Notes: a model not told the origin generated them from the sequence alone. A stretch of 37,216 nt of DNA from an uncultured Eubacteriales bacterium (GCA_902787835.1 CADAHU010000042.1:1-37216), one strand, 5' to 3'; counted from the first letter of the stretch, positions 1 to 7,868 are shown. Numbers and translations: made by a program.

Positions 1-19
1 GTAAAATCCAGCAACAGCA

Positions 20-101
20 GTGGCGACAAACGCAGCTTTCTTCGGTTCCTTCTTGGGCTCCAAGAAGGAACGCCTCCGTTCGTACCCCTCCCCCGCCAAT
101 T
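20..101 (-). repeat. Structured intergenic repeat, copy 1
   Basis: Non-coding sequence with a perfect 12-bp inverted repeat (45-56 with 60-71, 3-nt loop). Read on the minus strand it has a TGGCGGG..AGGGGTACG segment (81-99) followed by the hairpin and then AAGAAAGCTGC (34-44). The same two blocks, in the same order around a different hairpin, recur on the plus strand at 21857-21899. This suggests a dispersed family of intergenic elements. I cannot name the family. The rest of 1-186 holds no gene that I can support. Confidence 0.5.
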
Positions 102-186
102 ACGGTTTATCTGATTCTATTCAGAGAGAATATTACATAAAAAAGAATCCCCCTGCTCATTGCCACCAAAATCCCCCTCGCAGCGA

Positions 187-215
187 TTGAAACCCCGGGA
201 AAAGTATGCTATAAT
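187..215 (+). promoter_or_regulatory. Promoter of tRNA-Leu
   Basis: TTGAAA at 187-192 and a consensus TATAAT at 210-215 are separated by 17 bp. The -10 box ends 9 bp before the first tRNA base, so transcription would start only a few bases upstream of the mature 5' end. This is a vegetative sigma-A type promoter. Confidence 0.85.
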
Positions 216-224
216 GATTTTTGT

Positions 225-308
225 GCCGAAGTGGCGGAATGGCAGACGCAGGGGACTTAAAATCCCCCGGCTCCGGCTGTACGGGTTCGAGTCCCGTCTT
301 CGGCACCA
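225..308 (+). tRNA. tRNA-Leu, anticodon UAA
   Basis: The acceptor strands GCCGAAG (225-231) and CTTCGGC (298-304) pair fully and are followed by A and an encoded CCA (306-308). The anticodon stem GGGGA/TCCCC encloses CTTAAAA, giving anticodon TAA for leucine UUA codons. A long variable arm (class II tRNA) and a GGGTTCGAGTCCC T arm are present. The gene has its own promoter and two downstream terminators, so it is monocistronic. Confidence 0.97.
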
Positions 309-312
309 TATA

Positions 313-346
313 CAAAAGGCATTTTCGGAAACGGAAATGCCTTTTG
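313..346 (+). terminator. Terminator hairpin after tRNA-Leu
   Basis: A 14-bp stem (313-326 with 333-346, one G-U pair) with a 6-nt loop begins 5 bp after the tRNA CCA. Its 3' arm ends in CTTTTG, a modest U-tract. It is probably the first of two stacked intrinsic terminators. Confidence 0.7.
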
Positions 347-354
347 CATTGTCA

Positions 355-391
355 CAGGCTGTTTATTTAAGAAAAACAGCCTGCTTTTTTT
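355..391 (+). terminator. Second intrinsic terminator
   Basis: A 10-bp perfect stem, CAGGCTGTTT (355-364) with AAACAGCCTG (374-383), is followed by C and seven T residues (385-391). It separates the tRNA unit from the rpsF promoter. Confidence 0.85.
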
Positions 392-412
392 CAATTTTTC
401 TGGTTTTACCTC

Positions 413-441
413 TTGCAAAATTCACGTTCCTCCTGTATAAT
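413..441 (+). promoter_or_regulatory. Promoter of rpsF-ssb-rpsR
   Basis: TTGCAA (413-418) and TATAAT (436-441) are separated by 17 bp. The predicted start near 448 leaves a leader of about 60 nt with a stable hairpin before rpsF. Confidence 0.8.
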
Positions 442-448
442 TCTTAAT

Positions 449-500
449 TGGCACTTTCTTGCGCCGCGTGATGCCGCGGCGCCATATGTCCATGAGGAGG
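449..500 (+). promoter_or_regulatory. Possible S6:S18 autoregulatory leader hairpin
   Basis: The rpsF leader folds into a GC-rich hairpin: GCGCCGCG (461-468) pairs with CGCGGCGC (475-482), with a short loop containing TGATGC. The rpsF Shine-Dalgarno GAGGAGG (494-500) lies just downstream. Bacterial rpsF mRNAs often carry a hairpin with an exposed CCG that the S6:S18 heterodimer binds to repress its own operon. CCG triplets are present here, but I cannot confirm the full consensus, and a GC-rich hairpin alone is weak evidence. Confidence 0.4.
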
Positions 501-508
501 TGAAATGT

Positions 509-919
509 ATGAACAAGTACGAACTGGTCTACGTCATTGACGCCGCGCTGGAGGATGAGGCCCGCAAGGCGGTCATCGACCGCTTCAACGGCATGATCGA
601 ACAGAACGGCGGCAAGGTGCTGAAGGTGGATGAATGGGGCAAGCGCCGTCTGGCCTATCCCATCAACTACAAGACCGAAGGCTACTATCTGCTGGTGAAC
701 TTTGAATCCGAGGCTACCCTGCCCCGCGAGATCGAGCGCAACTTGCAGATCGCCGAAACCATCCTTCGTTACCTGATCGTGAAGGTGGAAGACAAGCGCA
801 GCAACGTGAAGCCCCGTCCCGTGCGCGTAGCGCCCGAGGCCGCCGAGGCTCCCGAAGCTCCCGCTGCCGAAGCTCCCGCCGAAGCTGAAGCGCCCGCCGC
901 TCCCGCCGAGGCCGAGTAA
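509..919 (+). CDS. rpsF: 30S ribosomal protein S6
   Basis: A protein of 136 residues opening MNKYELVYVIDAALEDE, typical of S6. S6 binds 16S rRNA in the central domain of the 30S subunit as a dimer with S18. The start at 509 is set by GAGGAGG eight bases upstream; an ATG at 505 is out of frame. The C-terminal ~35 residues are a low-complexity tail of Ala, Pro and Glu (pattern APEAAEAPEAP), longer than the core domain needs; acidic S6 tails are known in other bacteria. First gene of the conserved rpsF-ssb-rpsR operon, with ssb 17 bp downstream. Confidence 0.97.
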   Translation: MNKYELVYVIDAALEDEARKAVIDRFNGMIEQNGGKVLKVDEWGKRRLAYPINYKTEGYYLLVNFESEATLPREIERNLQIAETILRYLIVKVEDKRSNVKPRPVRVAPEAAEAPEAPAAEAPAEAEAPAAPAEAE

Positions 920-936
920 TTCAAGGAGGGATACGA

Positions 937-1362
937 ATGAACAAGGTTTTCATTGTTGGGAACCTGACACGCGATCCCGAATTGCGTTCCACCCGTGACG
1001 GCATTTCGGTTTGCTCGTTCACCGTGGCGGTCAACCGCCGCGTGCGCAACGCGGAAGCCGGTCAGCCCGAGGCTGATTTCTTCCGCGTATCCGCCTGGCG
1101 TGGCCTGGGCGAGAACTGCGCAAAGTACCTGGCCAAGGGCCGCAAGGTGGCCGTGACCGGCAGCGTAAGCGTAAGCACTTACACCGGCAACGACGGCAAC
1201 ACCCGCGCCAGCCTGGAAGTGACGGCCGACGATGTGGAATTCCTGACGCCCCGCGGCGAGGTGGGCGATGTGCCCGCTCCCGCTCCCCGCGCTCAGGCCG
1301 CTCCCGCCGCCCCCCAGAGCAACGGCTTTGTACAGGTGGATGACGACGAACTGCCCTTCTGA
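937..1362 (+). CDS. ssb: Single-stranded DNA-binding protein
   Basis: A protein of 141 residues. An N-terminal OB-fold (about 1-105) opens MNKVFIVGNLTRDPELR and includes DFFRVSAWRGLGENCAKYL. A disordered Ala/Pro linker follows, and the acidic tip VDDDELPF is the peptide that recruits repair and replication partners. It coats single-stranded DNA in replication, recombination and repair. AAGGAGGG lies just upstream. Its place between rpsF and rpsR is the usual Bacillota arrangement, tying supply to ribosome synthesis. Confidence 0.97.
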   Translation: MNKVFIVGNLTRDPELRSTRDGISVCSFTVAVNRRVRNAEAGQPEADFFRVSAWRGLGENCAKYLAKGRKVAVTGSVSVSTYTGNDGNTRASLEVTADDVEFLTPRGEVGDVPAPAPRAQAAPAAPQSNGFVQVDDDELPF

Positions 1363-1395
1363 TCAAAATACACGTAATAGGAGGATAAAAGATCT

Positions 1396-1650
1396 ATGTC
1401 TGAAGATCGTGGCGAACGTAAAATGCGCCCCCGCGGCCGGAAACCCCGCCGCAAGGTGTGCGATTTCTGCGTCAATAAGATCGCTTACATCGACTACAAG
1501 GACGTGAACCGCCTGCGCCGTTACATCAACGAGCGCGGCAAGATCATGCCCCGCCGTATGACCGGCACCTGCGCGAAGCATCAGCGCCAGCTGTCCGAGG
1601 CCATCAAGCGCGCCCGTGCCATCGCGCTGCTGCCCTACACGGTCGATTAA
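1396..1650 (+). CDS. rpsR: 30S ribosomal protein S18
   Basis: An 84-residue basic protein with S18 hallmarks: a KVCDFCVNK segment, [22 protein letters not shown], and the C-terminal [19 protein letters not shown]. It joins S6 in the platform of the small subunit. The Cys residues (C..C and TGTC) suggest a zinc-binding form. TAGGAGG lies upstream. It is the last gene of the operon, followed 18 bp later by a strong terminator. Confidence 0.97.
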   Translation: MSEDRGERKMRPRGRKPRRKVCDFCVNKIAYIDYKDVNRLRRYINERGKIMPRRMTGTCAKHQRQLSEAIKRARAIALLPYTVD

Positions 1651-1660
1651 TCAAACACAT

Positions 1661-1693
1661 AAAAAAGTCCGCTCCTGTGGGGCGGATTTTTTT
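1661..1693. terminator. Bidirectional terminator between rpsR and the acetyltransferase gene
   Basis: TCCGCTCC (1668-1675) pairs with GGGGCGGA (1679-1686), including one G-U, around a 3-nt loop. T7 follows on the plus strand, and A6 precedes, giving a U-tract when read on minus. It therefore serves the plus-strand ribosomal operon and the converging minus-strand gene ending at 1769. Confidence 0.88.
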
Positions 1694-1768
1694 ATGTCCA
1701 TGTACCGGATGCGGCAGGCTTTAACGGGATGGAGAACGAACGAAGGCCGGTTTTATGCAATGCTCCGG

Positions 1769-2434
1769 TCAGTCCGGCGCGGCGGGATAGCGGATGGGAT
1801 CCTGGTTTTCAGCCCACATGCGCCGCATATTCTCCAGGGCCTCCGGATCCGCCGGCACCCGGCGGAAATAGGTATCCCGGTCGGCCTCGGTGATGGGCCT
1901 GATAACCCGGCAGGGGTTGCCCGCCGCCACGCACCAGGACGGGATATCCTTTGTGACCACGCTGCCCGCGCCGATCACCACGTTATCGCCGATATGCACC
2001 CCCGGCAGGATCACGCTGCTGCCGCCGATCCACACGTTATGGCCGATGGCCACGCCGATGCCATACTCGTAGCCCGTGTTCCGGGCGGCGGGGTGCACCG
2101 GATGGCCGGCGGTATAGATGGAAACGTTGGGGGCCATCTGGCAGTTATCGCCGATGACCACCGGCGCCACATCGATGATGGTGCAGTTGTAATTGGCAAA
2201 GAAGTTTTTGCCCACGTGGATATGGCTGCCGTAATCGCAGTAAAAGGGCGGGTTGACAAAGGCCCCGTCGCTGGAGCCGAACAGCTCCCTGACCGTGGCC
2301 GCGATGCCCGCAAGATCCGTGCGGTCCATAAAGTTAAGCCGCTGCAGGATCGCCCGGCAGCCCAGCATCTCCCGGAATACCGCCTCATCCGCAACGTACA
2401 GGATCTCCTTGTCCCTGCGCTCCCTATTGTCCAT
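1769..2434 (-). CDS. Sugar O-acetyltransferase (maltose/galactoside acetyltransferase type)
   Basis: A 221-residue protein, the usual size for the Maa/LacA family. An N-terminal capping region (to about residue 60) precedes a left-handed beta-helix of hexapeptide repeats. Recognisable pieces are NPPFYCDYGSHIHVGKNFFANYNC, a catalytic-His segment in IYTAGHPVHPAARN, and VIGAGSVVTKDIPSWCVAAGNPCRVIR. The family moves an acetyl group from acetyl-CoA to a sugar hydroxyl, perhaps to detoxify surplus imported sugar. The start at 2434 has GGGGGAGG about 7 bases upstream; an ATG 18 bases earlier overlaps that site. Last gene of the minus-strand sugar series; the exact acceptor sugar is unknown. Confidence 0.9.
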   Translation of the reverse strand: MDNRERRDKEILYVADEAVFREMLGCRAILQRLNFMDRTDLAGIAATVRELFGSSDGAFVNPPFYCDYGSHIHVGKNFFANYNCTIIDVAPVVIGDNCQMAPNVSIYTAGHPVHPAARNTGYEYGIGVAIGHNVWIGGSSVILPGVHIGDNVVIGAGSVVTKDIPSWCVAAGNPCRVIRPITEADRDTYFRRVPADPEALENMRRMWAENQDPIRYPAAPD

Positions 2435-2460
2435 TGTTTTTGCCTCCCCCATATCAAAAT

Positions 2461-3027
2461 TCAAAAAACGCCGATCAAGCCCAGCGCCACGCCCGCCGCG
2501 CCGCAAAGCGCCATCACCAGGATGGGGCTCCACTTGAACCGGCGCAGCGCAAAAAACGCCGCCGCGAACAGCGCCAGGCCCGCCCATTGCACCTGATCCA
2601 GGGCCAGCGCCCGCCCGCTGCCAAAGGCCACCTGCAGCAGCATATTGAGCCCTGCGGCGCTGATCAGCGCCACCACCGCGGGGCGCAGGCTGCCCAGCAC
2701 GCCCTGCAGCAGGGGCAGCTCCCGGTATTTGCGGTAGATAAAGGCCAGCAGCGATACGAGGATCAGCGAGGGCAGGATACAGCCGAAGGTGGCCGCGGCC
2801 GCCCCGGCGATGCCCGCCACCCGCAGCCCCACAAAGGTGGCGCCGTTTACGGCGATGGGGCCGGGCGTCATCTCGGCAATGGTGGCCAGATCCATGAACT
2901 GGCTTTGGGTCAGCCAGCCGTGTATCTCCACCGTTTGGCTCTGGATCAGCGGGATGGCCGCGTAGCCGCCGCCGATGGAAAACAGCCCGATCTGCAAAAA
3001 GCTCAGGAAGAGCTGCAGCAGGATCAT
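2461..3027 (-). CDS. Chromate transporter family protein, second half-size subunit
   Basis: A 188-residue hydrophobic protein of the CHR (ChrA) family, with about five or six membrane segments. Key stretches are LFSIGGGYAAIPLI near residue 15 and ATIAEMTPGPIAVNGATFVG, the half-repeat signature of ChrA. Full-length ChrA has two such halves fused; here each half is a gene, as in paired short-chain CHR transporters. The start overlaps the upstream stop by 4 bp (ATGA), implying translational coupling and a heterodimer. Some CHR proteins export chromate, but the real substrate here is unknown. It sits oddly within a sugar operon. Confidence 0.88.
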   Translation of the reverse strand: MILLQLFLSFLQIGLFSIGGGYAAIPLIQSQTVEIHGWLTQSQFMDLATIAEMTPGPIAVNGATFVGLRVAGIAGAAAATFGCILPSLILVSLLAFIYRKYRELPLLQGVLGSLRPAVVALISAAGLNMLLQVAFGSGRALALDQVQWAGLALFAAAFFALRRFKWSPILVMALCGAAGVALGLIGVF

Positions 3028-3596
3028 CCCCGCGCACCCCCTCTCCGCCCAAGCAGCGCCATCCCCACGCCGATGGCGGCGGCGCAGAGGATGATCCAGA
3101 TCACATTGATATGGAAAAAGAAGGTGGCGATAAAGGCGGCGGCCATCACGGCCAGATGGATCCACTGCTTCCCCTTCAGCACCTTGAGCCCCAGGCTCAC
3201 CGATACATCCAGGATCACCGCGGCCACGCCGCTCTGCATACCGCGCAGCGCCAGCGCCACATAGCGGTTCTCCGCAAACAGGCGGTAGAACAGGGAGATC
3301 GCCGACAGGATCGCCATGGGCGGCAGGATGGTGCCCAGCACCGCCGCCAGCATGCCGGCAAAGCCCGCGGCCTTCCACCCCACCAGGATGGCGGCGTTCA
3401 CGGCGATGGCCCCCGGGGCGGACTGGGCCAGGGCGGTCATATCCAGCATCTCGGTCTCATCCAGCCAGTGCAGCTCGTCCACAAACTTGCGCTTCATAAA
3501 GGTGACGATCACAAAGCCGCCGCCAAAGGTGAAAGCGCTGATATACAGCATGCTGGAAAATAGCGTCCAGAGCGTTTTAAGCCGTTTGGTTTCCAT
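3024..3596 (-). CDS. Chromate transporter family protein, first half-size subunit
   Basis: A 190-residue membrane protein with the CHR signature: AFTFGGGFVIVTFMKRKFV near residue 20 and TALAQSAPGAIAVNAAILVGW near 55. Several hydrophobic helices follow, ending in a basic tail. It is the partner of the next gene, whose start codon overlaps its stop. The two together have the length of one ChrA protein. It begins 5 bp after the HAD hydrolase gene ends, so the two are probably cotranscribed. Anion transport is the family role; substrate not determinable. Confidence 0.88.
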   Translation of the reverse strand: METKRLKTLWTLFSSMLYISAFTFGGGFVIVTFMKRKFVDELHWLDETEMLDMTALAQSAPGAIAVNAAILVGWKAAGFAGMLAAVLGTILPPMAILSAISLFYRLFAENRYVALALRGMQSGVAAVILDVSVSLGLKVLKGKQWIHLAVMAAAFIATFFFHINVIWIILCAAAIGVGMALLGRRGGARG

Positions 3597-3601
3597 ATTA
3601 T

Positions 3602-4432
3602 TTATTGGCCCAGATTGGCGTTGAATTCGTCCAGCAGCGATTGCTGGTATTCCCCCGCGTATTCTCCCCGCAGGAAGCGTCCCAGCGCCTCCCCAAGGAA
3701 CCGCGCCCAGCTTTCATCCTCCCGGTTGACCAGGATGGGATAATAGAGCACATGGTTTTTGCGGGCGGCCTGCTCGTCCCCCGGGGCGTCGCCGCACATC
3801 AGGATGGCGTCATAGCCCTTTTTGACCAATTCGCCGATGCAGTAGGCCTTGCTGCCCATCTCCTGGGTGCACAGCAGATCGACCTCCTCCAGCAGGTGGA
3901 AGCGCCGCCATTCCTGGCGCACGGCCTCCGGGTTGGCGCTGGAGACCACCACCACGTCCGCCTGGGCGTGAGCGGCGACCAGCGCCTCCTTCACATGCAG
4001 GAAGGGCTTTACCTCCTCCTGGGGCAGCGCCTCGATGGCGCGGTTCACCGCCTGGCTCCAGCGCAGGGCCTTGCCGAAGATCGGGTGCTCCGCGGCCATT
4101 TTGCCCACGGCGTCGTTGGAGAGCTCCGGCGCGGTTTTGGCCCAATCGTTCAGCCGGTCAACGCCGTCGATGGGCGTATACTGCCGGTCGATCTCCGCCA
4201 GCGCCATGGCCAGGCCCTTGAAGCGGTTGATGCCCCGGGTGCCGGAATAGAGGTTGATCACGTTCCAGCGGTCCAGGATGGCGTCCCGCCACTGCTCCAG
4301 CCCCCATTCCGCCACCATGCAGGGCCCGAAGCAGCGGAAATGCTTGATGTTCATGGTGTCCATGGCGCAGCCGTCGGAATCCACGCACACCGCAAAGCGC
4401 TTGATCCGTTTGTATTCTTCCAATGCCGACAT
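3602..4432 (-). CDS. HAD-superfamily hydrolase
   Basis: About 276 residues. Visible HAD motifs: motif I FAVCVDSDGCAMD near residue 13 (nucleophile Asp and acid/base Asp in DSD), motif II VVVVSSANPEA (Ser), a Lys region around MGSKAYCI, and motif IV ILMCGDAPGD. A large helical cap lies between motifs I and II. It is probably a phosphatase or phosphonatase-like enzyme; no substrate can be assigned. Start choice: the first ATG (4438) overlaps the upstream stop but is only one base from GGAGG, while the ATG at 4432 has 7-nt spacing, so I prefer 4432. Confidence 0.75.
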   Translation of the reverse strand: MSALEEYKRIKRFAVCVDSDGCAMDTMNIKHFRCFGPCMVAEWGLEQWRDAILDRWNVINLYSGTRGINRFKGLAMALAEIDRQYTPIDGVDRLNDWAKTAPELSNDAVGKMAAEHPIFGKALRWSQAVNRAIEALPQEEVKPFLHVKEALVAAHAQADVVVVSSANPEAVRQEWRRFHLLEEVDLLCTQEMGSKAYCIGELVKKGYDAILMCGDAPGDEQAARKNHVLYYPILVNREDESWARFLGEALGRFLRGEYAGEYQQSLLDEFNANLGQ

Positions 4433-4434
4433 GC

Positions 4435-5442
4435 TCATTCCTCCCGGCTGTTTTGGATGGCCCCCAGCCGCGCCTCCAGCGTCTGGATGGCCGCTGCGGG
4501 CAGGCCCATATACTGCAGGCTGTCCCGCAGGGTGATCACGTCCATGGCCGCCGCGGGCGCGCCGCCGTTGGGCCGTCCGCCCGTCAGCTCCTCCAGGATC
4601 GCCCTGCCCTGGGGATGGGCCGTCAGGTGCGCGATGGTGCAATCCAGGTTCAGCGTCTTTTGCCGATTGCCGTTGATCGCGGAGCCGAAGCGCGGCGCTG
4701 TCAGTCCCTGAGCGCTGACGCCGCCCAGCACGTCGCTCAGCCAGGCGATGCTGTCCCCCACCCAATCGGGATACCGGTCGCAGAAGGCCTGGCCGTTGAT
4801 GCTGGCATCGCCGGTGGACAGGCCGTGGGGACCGTTGGAATAGATATGGCTCTCAAAGGCGATATCATGGGCCAGCAGGGCGTTGACCATGTGCACGGCG
4901 TTGCGCACCGGCACCAGGTTATCGGTGCGGGTGGCAAACACGAAGCAGGGGCAGGTGTTTTCATCCACGGCGGAGGGCACATCCGGCGCGGTGGGCAGGT
5001 AATCCTGGGCGCAGTCGCCATCGATGACCGGATAGCCCAGGATGGCGGCGTTGGGCCGGTTGACTGACATGGCGGCGGCGCAGGCCGCCAGATGCCCGCC
5101 GGCGGAAAAGCCGATCACGGCGATGCGGTCGGCGGCCACATGCCATTTTTCCGCGTTCTGCCGGATCAGCGCCATGGCCTGCTCGTAATCGCTGAGCGGG
5201 TTGGGCCACAGGGCCTGCTCATTCAGGGAATAGCGCAGGATAAAGGCCTGATAACCCGCCTTCAGGTACGGAAAGGCCACGGGATCGGCCTCCCGGTCGG
5301 AGCAGAAATGATAGCCGCCGCCGGGGATGATCAGCACGGCGGGCCGATGGGTCAGCCCCGCAAAATCGCCGCCCACCGGCTGCACATAGGCCGTCAGATT
5401 GACGTTTCTCTCCGCATTGAGCACGATATATTCCGTTTGCAT
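4435..5442 (-). CDS. Alpha/beta-hydrolase esterase with C-terminal helical tail
   Basis: A 335-residue protein without signal peptide, so cytoplasmic. Oxyanion region IPGGGYHF (residues 39-46), nucleophile elbow GFSAGGHLA with Ser113, probable Asp174 (TRTDNLVP) and His206 (NGPHGLS) form the triad. This resembles the BD-FAE/acetyl-xylan esterase-like carbohydrate esterases. Placed among glycosidases it probably removes acetyl or acyl groups from imported oligosaccharides (inference). Residues 269-335 lie beyond the hydrolase fold and resemble the tails of the GH78 and GH2 enzymes in this window. AAAGGAGA lies upstream of the start. Confidence 0.85.
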   Translation of the reverse strand: MQTEYIVLNAERNVNLTAYVQPVGGDFAGLTHRPAVLIIPGGGYHFCSDREADPVAFPYLKAGYQAFILRYSLNEQALWPNPLSDYEQAMALIRQNAEKWHVAADRIAVIGFSAGGHLAACAAAMSVNRPNAAILGYPVIDGDCAQDYLPTAPDVPSAVDENTCPCFVFATRTDNLVPVRNAVHMVNALLAHDIAFESHIYSNGPHGLSTGDASINGQAFCDRYPDWVGDSIAWLSDVLGGVSAQGLTAPRFGSAINGNRQKTLNLDCTIAHLTAHPQGRAILEELTGGRPNGGAPAAAMDVITLRDSLQYMGLPAAAIQTLEARLGAIQNSREE

Positions 5443-5454
5443 GGATATTCTCCT

Positions 5455-7203
5455 TTACAGTCGGGTATCCCAGCGGCCGCAGAATACGGTATCCTCCGCC
5501 TGGCCGCGGAAGGCGCTTTTGCCGGTGATCTTCTCCACGGCGGCGCGCACGTTCTCCCGGTTCGGGCCGTAGGCGTTGATGAAGGTGTGGATGTTGGCGC
5601 AGTCCACCAGATGGTTGGTATAGTTCAGGCTGACGCCCACGGTGGGCGCCTCCTCGGTGTACCAGGGCATCTCCATGCTGTGGCCGCTGCTCCAGGCCAG
5701 GCGCTCGATGTTGCGCTGGGCGTAGCCCTTCACATAGATGAACACGAACACCACGTCGTATTTCTTTTTGAAATCCTCCCGGCGGCCCATCTGCATCATT
5801 TTGACGAAGTTCATGGGATGGGGGCCGTTTTCGATCTCCAGATCATAGAAGCTGGGGCACTGGGTCACATGGAAGCCCGCCCGTTCCAGCTCCTCGGTGA
5901 TCAGGGCGCGCATGCCGTCGCCCTGATAGGCCTTGCTGTTGGGGGTGCTCTGCGCGTAGATCAGCAGGGCGTTTTTCTTTTGCGCCGGATCGATGGGCAG
6001 CAAATGCCGGGTATCCTTGACCAGGGTGACGCCGGCATCGGCGGCCTGAACGGTAAACTGTTTGTGCGCCTCGCAGCCGATCACATCCAGCCCGGCCTTC
6101 TCCGGATACCGCACGGCGTCGTCGTACAGCTTCAGATGCGCTTTCAGGCCCAATACGCGGTGCAGCGCGTCGTTCAGGCGCTCCTCGGTGACGACGCCCT
6201 GTTCATACCCGGCCTTCAGGTAGCCCAGGTCCTCCTCAAAATCGTTGGCGAACAGGAACATATCGCAGCCCGCGGCGATGCAGGCGGGCACGGCGGCGCT
6301 GCGCGCCATCACGCCGGACATGCCGATCATGTGGGAGGCGTCGGAGATGATCAGGCCGTTGAAGCCCATCTGCCCGCGCAGCAGATCCTGCAGCAGCTCC
6401 GGGGCCAGGGAGGCGGGCAGGATCTCCTCGTCCCGGATGCCCGGTCGGAGCTTCCGGCTCATGGCGGGCAGGGAAATTTGCCCGGTCATGATGGTCTCCA
6501 GGCCCTCGTCGATCATGGTCTGATAGACTTTGCCATAGGAAGAAAGCCATTCCTCCGCGCCGGCCTCGTTATGGGCCGGGGAGATATGGGGATCCAATTC
6601 GTCCCAGCCGTCGCCGGGGAAATGCTTGCAGGTGCAGGCCATATGGGGCGCGGCGTCCTTGATGCCCCGGATATACGCCCGCACGCAGGCGATCACCCGA
6701 TCGGGATCGCTGCTGAAGGCGCGGGTGTTGACGATGGTGTTGCGCCAGTTTTTGTATACATCGGCCACCGGATTGAACATCCAGTTGACGCCGATGGCCG
6801 CCGCTTCCCTGCCCGCGGCATAGCCCATATGATAGGCGGTCTCGGTGCCCTCGCTGGCTCCGGCCTCGGCGGCGGTGGCCACAAAGGTGCCCTCCTTGGG
6901 CAATACGCCGTTGCCGCCGTCATCGCAGTTGCCGGCGATGAGCACGGGGATGCGGCTGAACTGCTGGAAATACCGGTTCTGCTGCCAGACGCTCTCCTTA
7001 TCGCCGCCCTGCCAGCGCATGCCGCCGGGGCGGGCGGTTTCCATCAGGCTTTTGATCTGCCCTTCGTTTACGCCGGGCACAGCCTTGAGCAGCACAAACA
7101 GCTGGCTCAGCTTTTCCTCCAGGGTCATGGAGGCCAGGGTGTCCTCCACCCATTTGATTTCCGCGTCCGTCAGATAAAAGGGCTTAGCCTTCAAATCCAC
7201 CAT
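5455..7203 (-). CDS. Glycoside hydrolase family 3 enzyme (NagZ-like acid/base), copy B
   Basis: A 582-residue cytoplasmic GH3 protein. The barrel contains KHFPGDG (193-199) followed four residues later by D204-P-H206, the Asp-His dyad position of NagZ-type enzymes, and nucleophile Asp288 in FNGLIISDAS. A C-terminal alpha/beta sandwich starts near residue 370 (VTLVKDTRHLLPI). Classic beta-glucosidases use a Glu here instead, so a beta-N-acetylglucosaminidase or a GH3 phosphorylase is more likely than an ordinary beta-glucosidase. Start: ATG 7203 has GAGGAG at good spacing, and its N-terminus matches copy A (MVDLKAKPF against MINLKANPF); an upstream GTG at 7218 is less likely. Confidence 0.9.
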   Translation of the reverse strand: MVDLKAKPFYLTDAEIKWVEDTLASMTLEEKLSQLFVLLKAVPGVNEGQIKSLMETARPGGMRWQGGDKESVWQQNRYFQQFSRIPVLIAGNCDDGGNGVLPKEGTFVATAAEAGASEGTETAYHMGYAAGREAAAIGVNWMFNPVADVYKNWRNTIVNTRAFSSDPDRVIACVRAYIRGIKDAAPHMACTCKHFPGDGWDELDPHISPAHNEAGAEEWLSSYGKVYQTMIDEGLETIMTGQISLPAMSRKLRPGIRDEEILPASLAPELLQDLLRGQMGFNGLIISDASHMIGMSGVMARSAAVPACIAAGCDMFLFANDFEEDLGYLKAGYEQGVVTEERLNDALHRVLGLKAHLKLYDDAVRYPEKAGLDVIGCEAHKQFTVQAADAGVTLVKDTRHLLPIDPAQKKNALLIYAQSTPNSKAYQGDGMRALITEELERAGFHVTQCPSFYDLEIENGPHPMNFVKMMQMGRREDFKKKYDVVFVFIYVKGYAQRNIERLAWSSGHSMEMPWYTEEAPTVGVSLNYTNHLVDCANIHTFINAYGPNRENVRAAVEKITGKSAFRGQAEDTVFCGRWDTRL

Positions 7204-7214
7204 GGCGATGCTCC

Positions 7215-7856
7215 TCACTTAACGATATCGGTCAGTTCCCGGATGGTCTGCATGTTCCAGTCCCCCGCGCCGTTTTGGGCGGCGTCGCCCAGGCAGGCCA
7301 CCTTCATGCCGCCGGCATGGCCCGCTTCCGCGCCGGAAACGGCGTCCTCCACCACCAGGCAGCGCTCGGGGGCGATGCCCAGCATTTCGGCGGCCTTCAG
7401 GAAAACCTCCGGATCGGGCTTGGAGCGGGTGATGTTGTTGCCGTCGCTGACGGCGTCAAAATACCCGGCCAGGCCGATCTGCCCCAGGATGAAGGGCGTG
7501 TTTTTGGAGGAGGAGCCGATGGCTAATTTTAACCCCATGGCGCGCAGGCTGTCCAGCGTTTCTTTTACCTCATCGCTCAGATCCCGGGGGCTCATTTCAT
7601 GCAGGGATTCCCGGTACAGGTCGTTTTTCTGCCGGGCCAGCTCCGCCTTCTTTTCAGCGCTCAGGGCGGGGCCGTCATACTTTTCCAGGATGATTTCCAG
7701 GCTGTCCATGCGGCTCACGCCCCGCAGGCGGTTGTTGATGGTGCGGTCAAAGGGGATGCCCATGCCGTCCGCCATGGCCTTCCAGGCGCGGTAATGGTAT
7801 TCGTCGGTAAAGCAGATCACGCCGTCCAGATCAAAGATGACCGCTTGAAACTTCAT
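7215..7856 (-). CDS. pgmB: Beta-phosphoglucomutase-like HAD enzyme
   Basis: A 213-residue protein with all beta-PGM landmarks: FDLDGVICFTDEYHYRAWK (residues 8-26; nucleophile and acid/base Asp of DLD), cap motif RLRGVSRMDSLE, IGSSSKN, SKPDPEVF and VVEDAVSGAEAG. Beta-PGM converts beta-glucose 1-phosphate to glucose 6-phosphate, and normally follows a phosphorylase. Its position between two GH3 genes, with no GH65 or other recognised phosphorylase in the window, is notable. GGAGG precedes the ATG by 8 bases. The neighbouring GH3 start lies 12 bp past its stop, so they are in one operon. Confidence 0.93.
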   Translation of the reverse strand: MKFQAVIFDLDGVICFTDEYHYRAWKAMADGMGIPFDRTINNRLRGVSRMDSLEIILEKYDGPALSAEKKAELARQKNDLYRESLHEMSPRDLSDEVKETLDSLRAMGLKLAIGSSSKNTPFILGQIGLAGYFDAVSDGNNITRSKPDPEVFLKAAEMLGIAPERCLVVEDAVSGAEAGHAGGMKVACLGDAAQNGAGDWNMQTIRELTDIVK

Positions 7857-7868
7857 TTTCTTGCCTCC

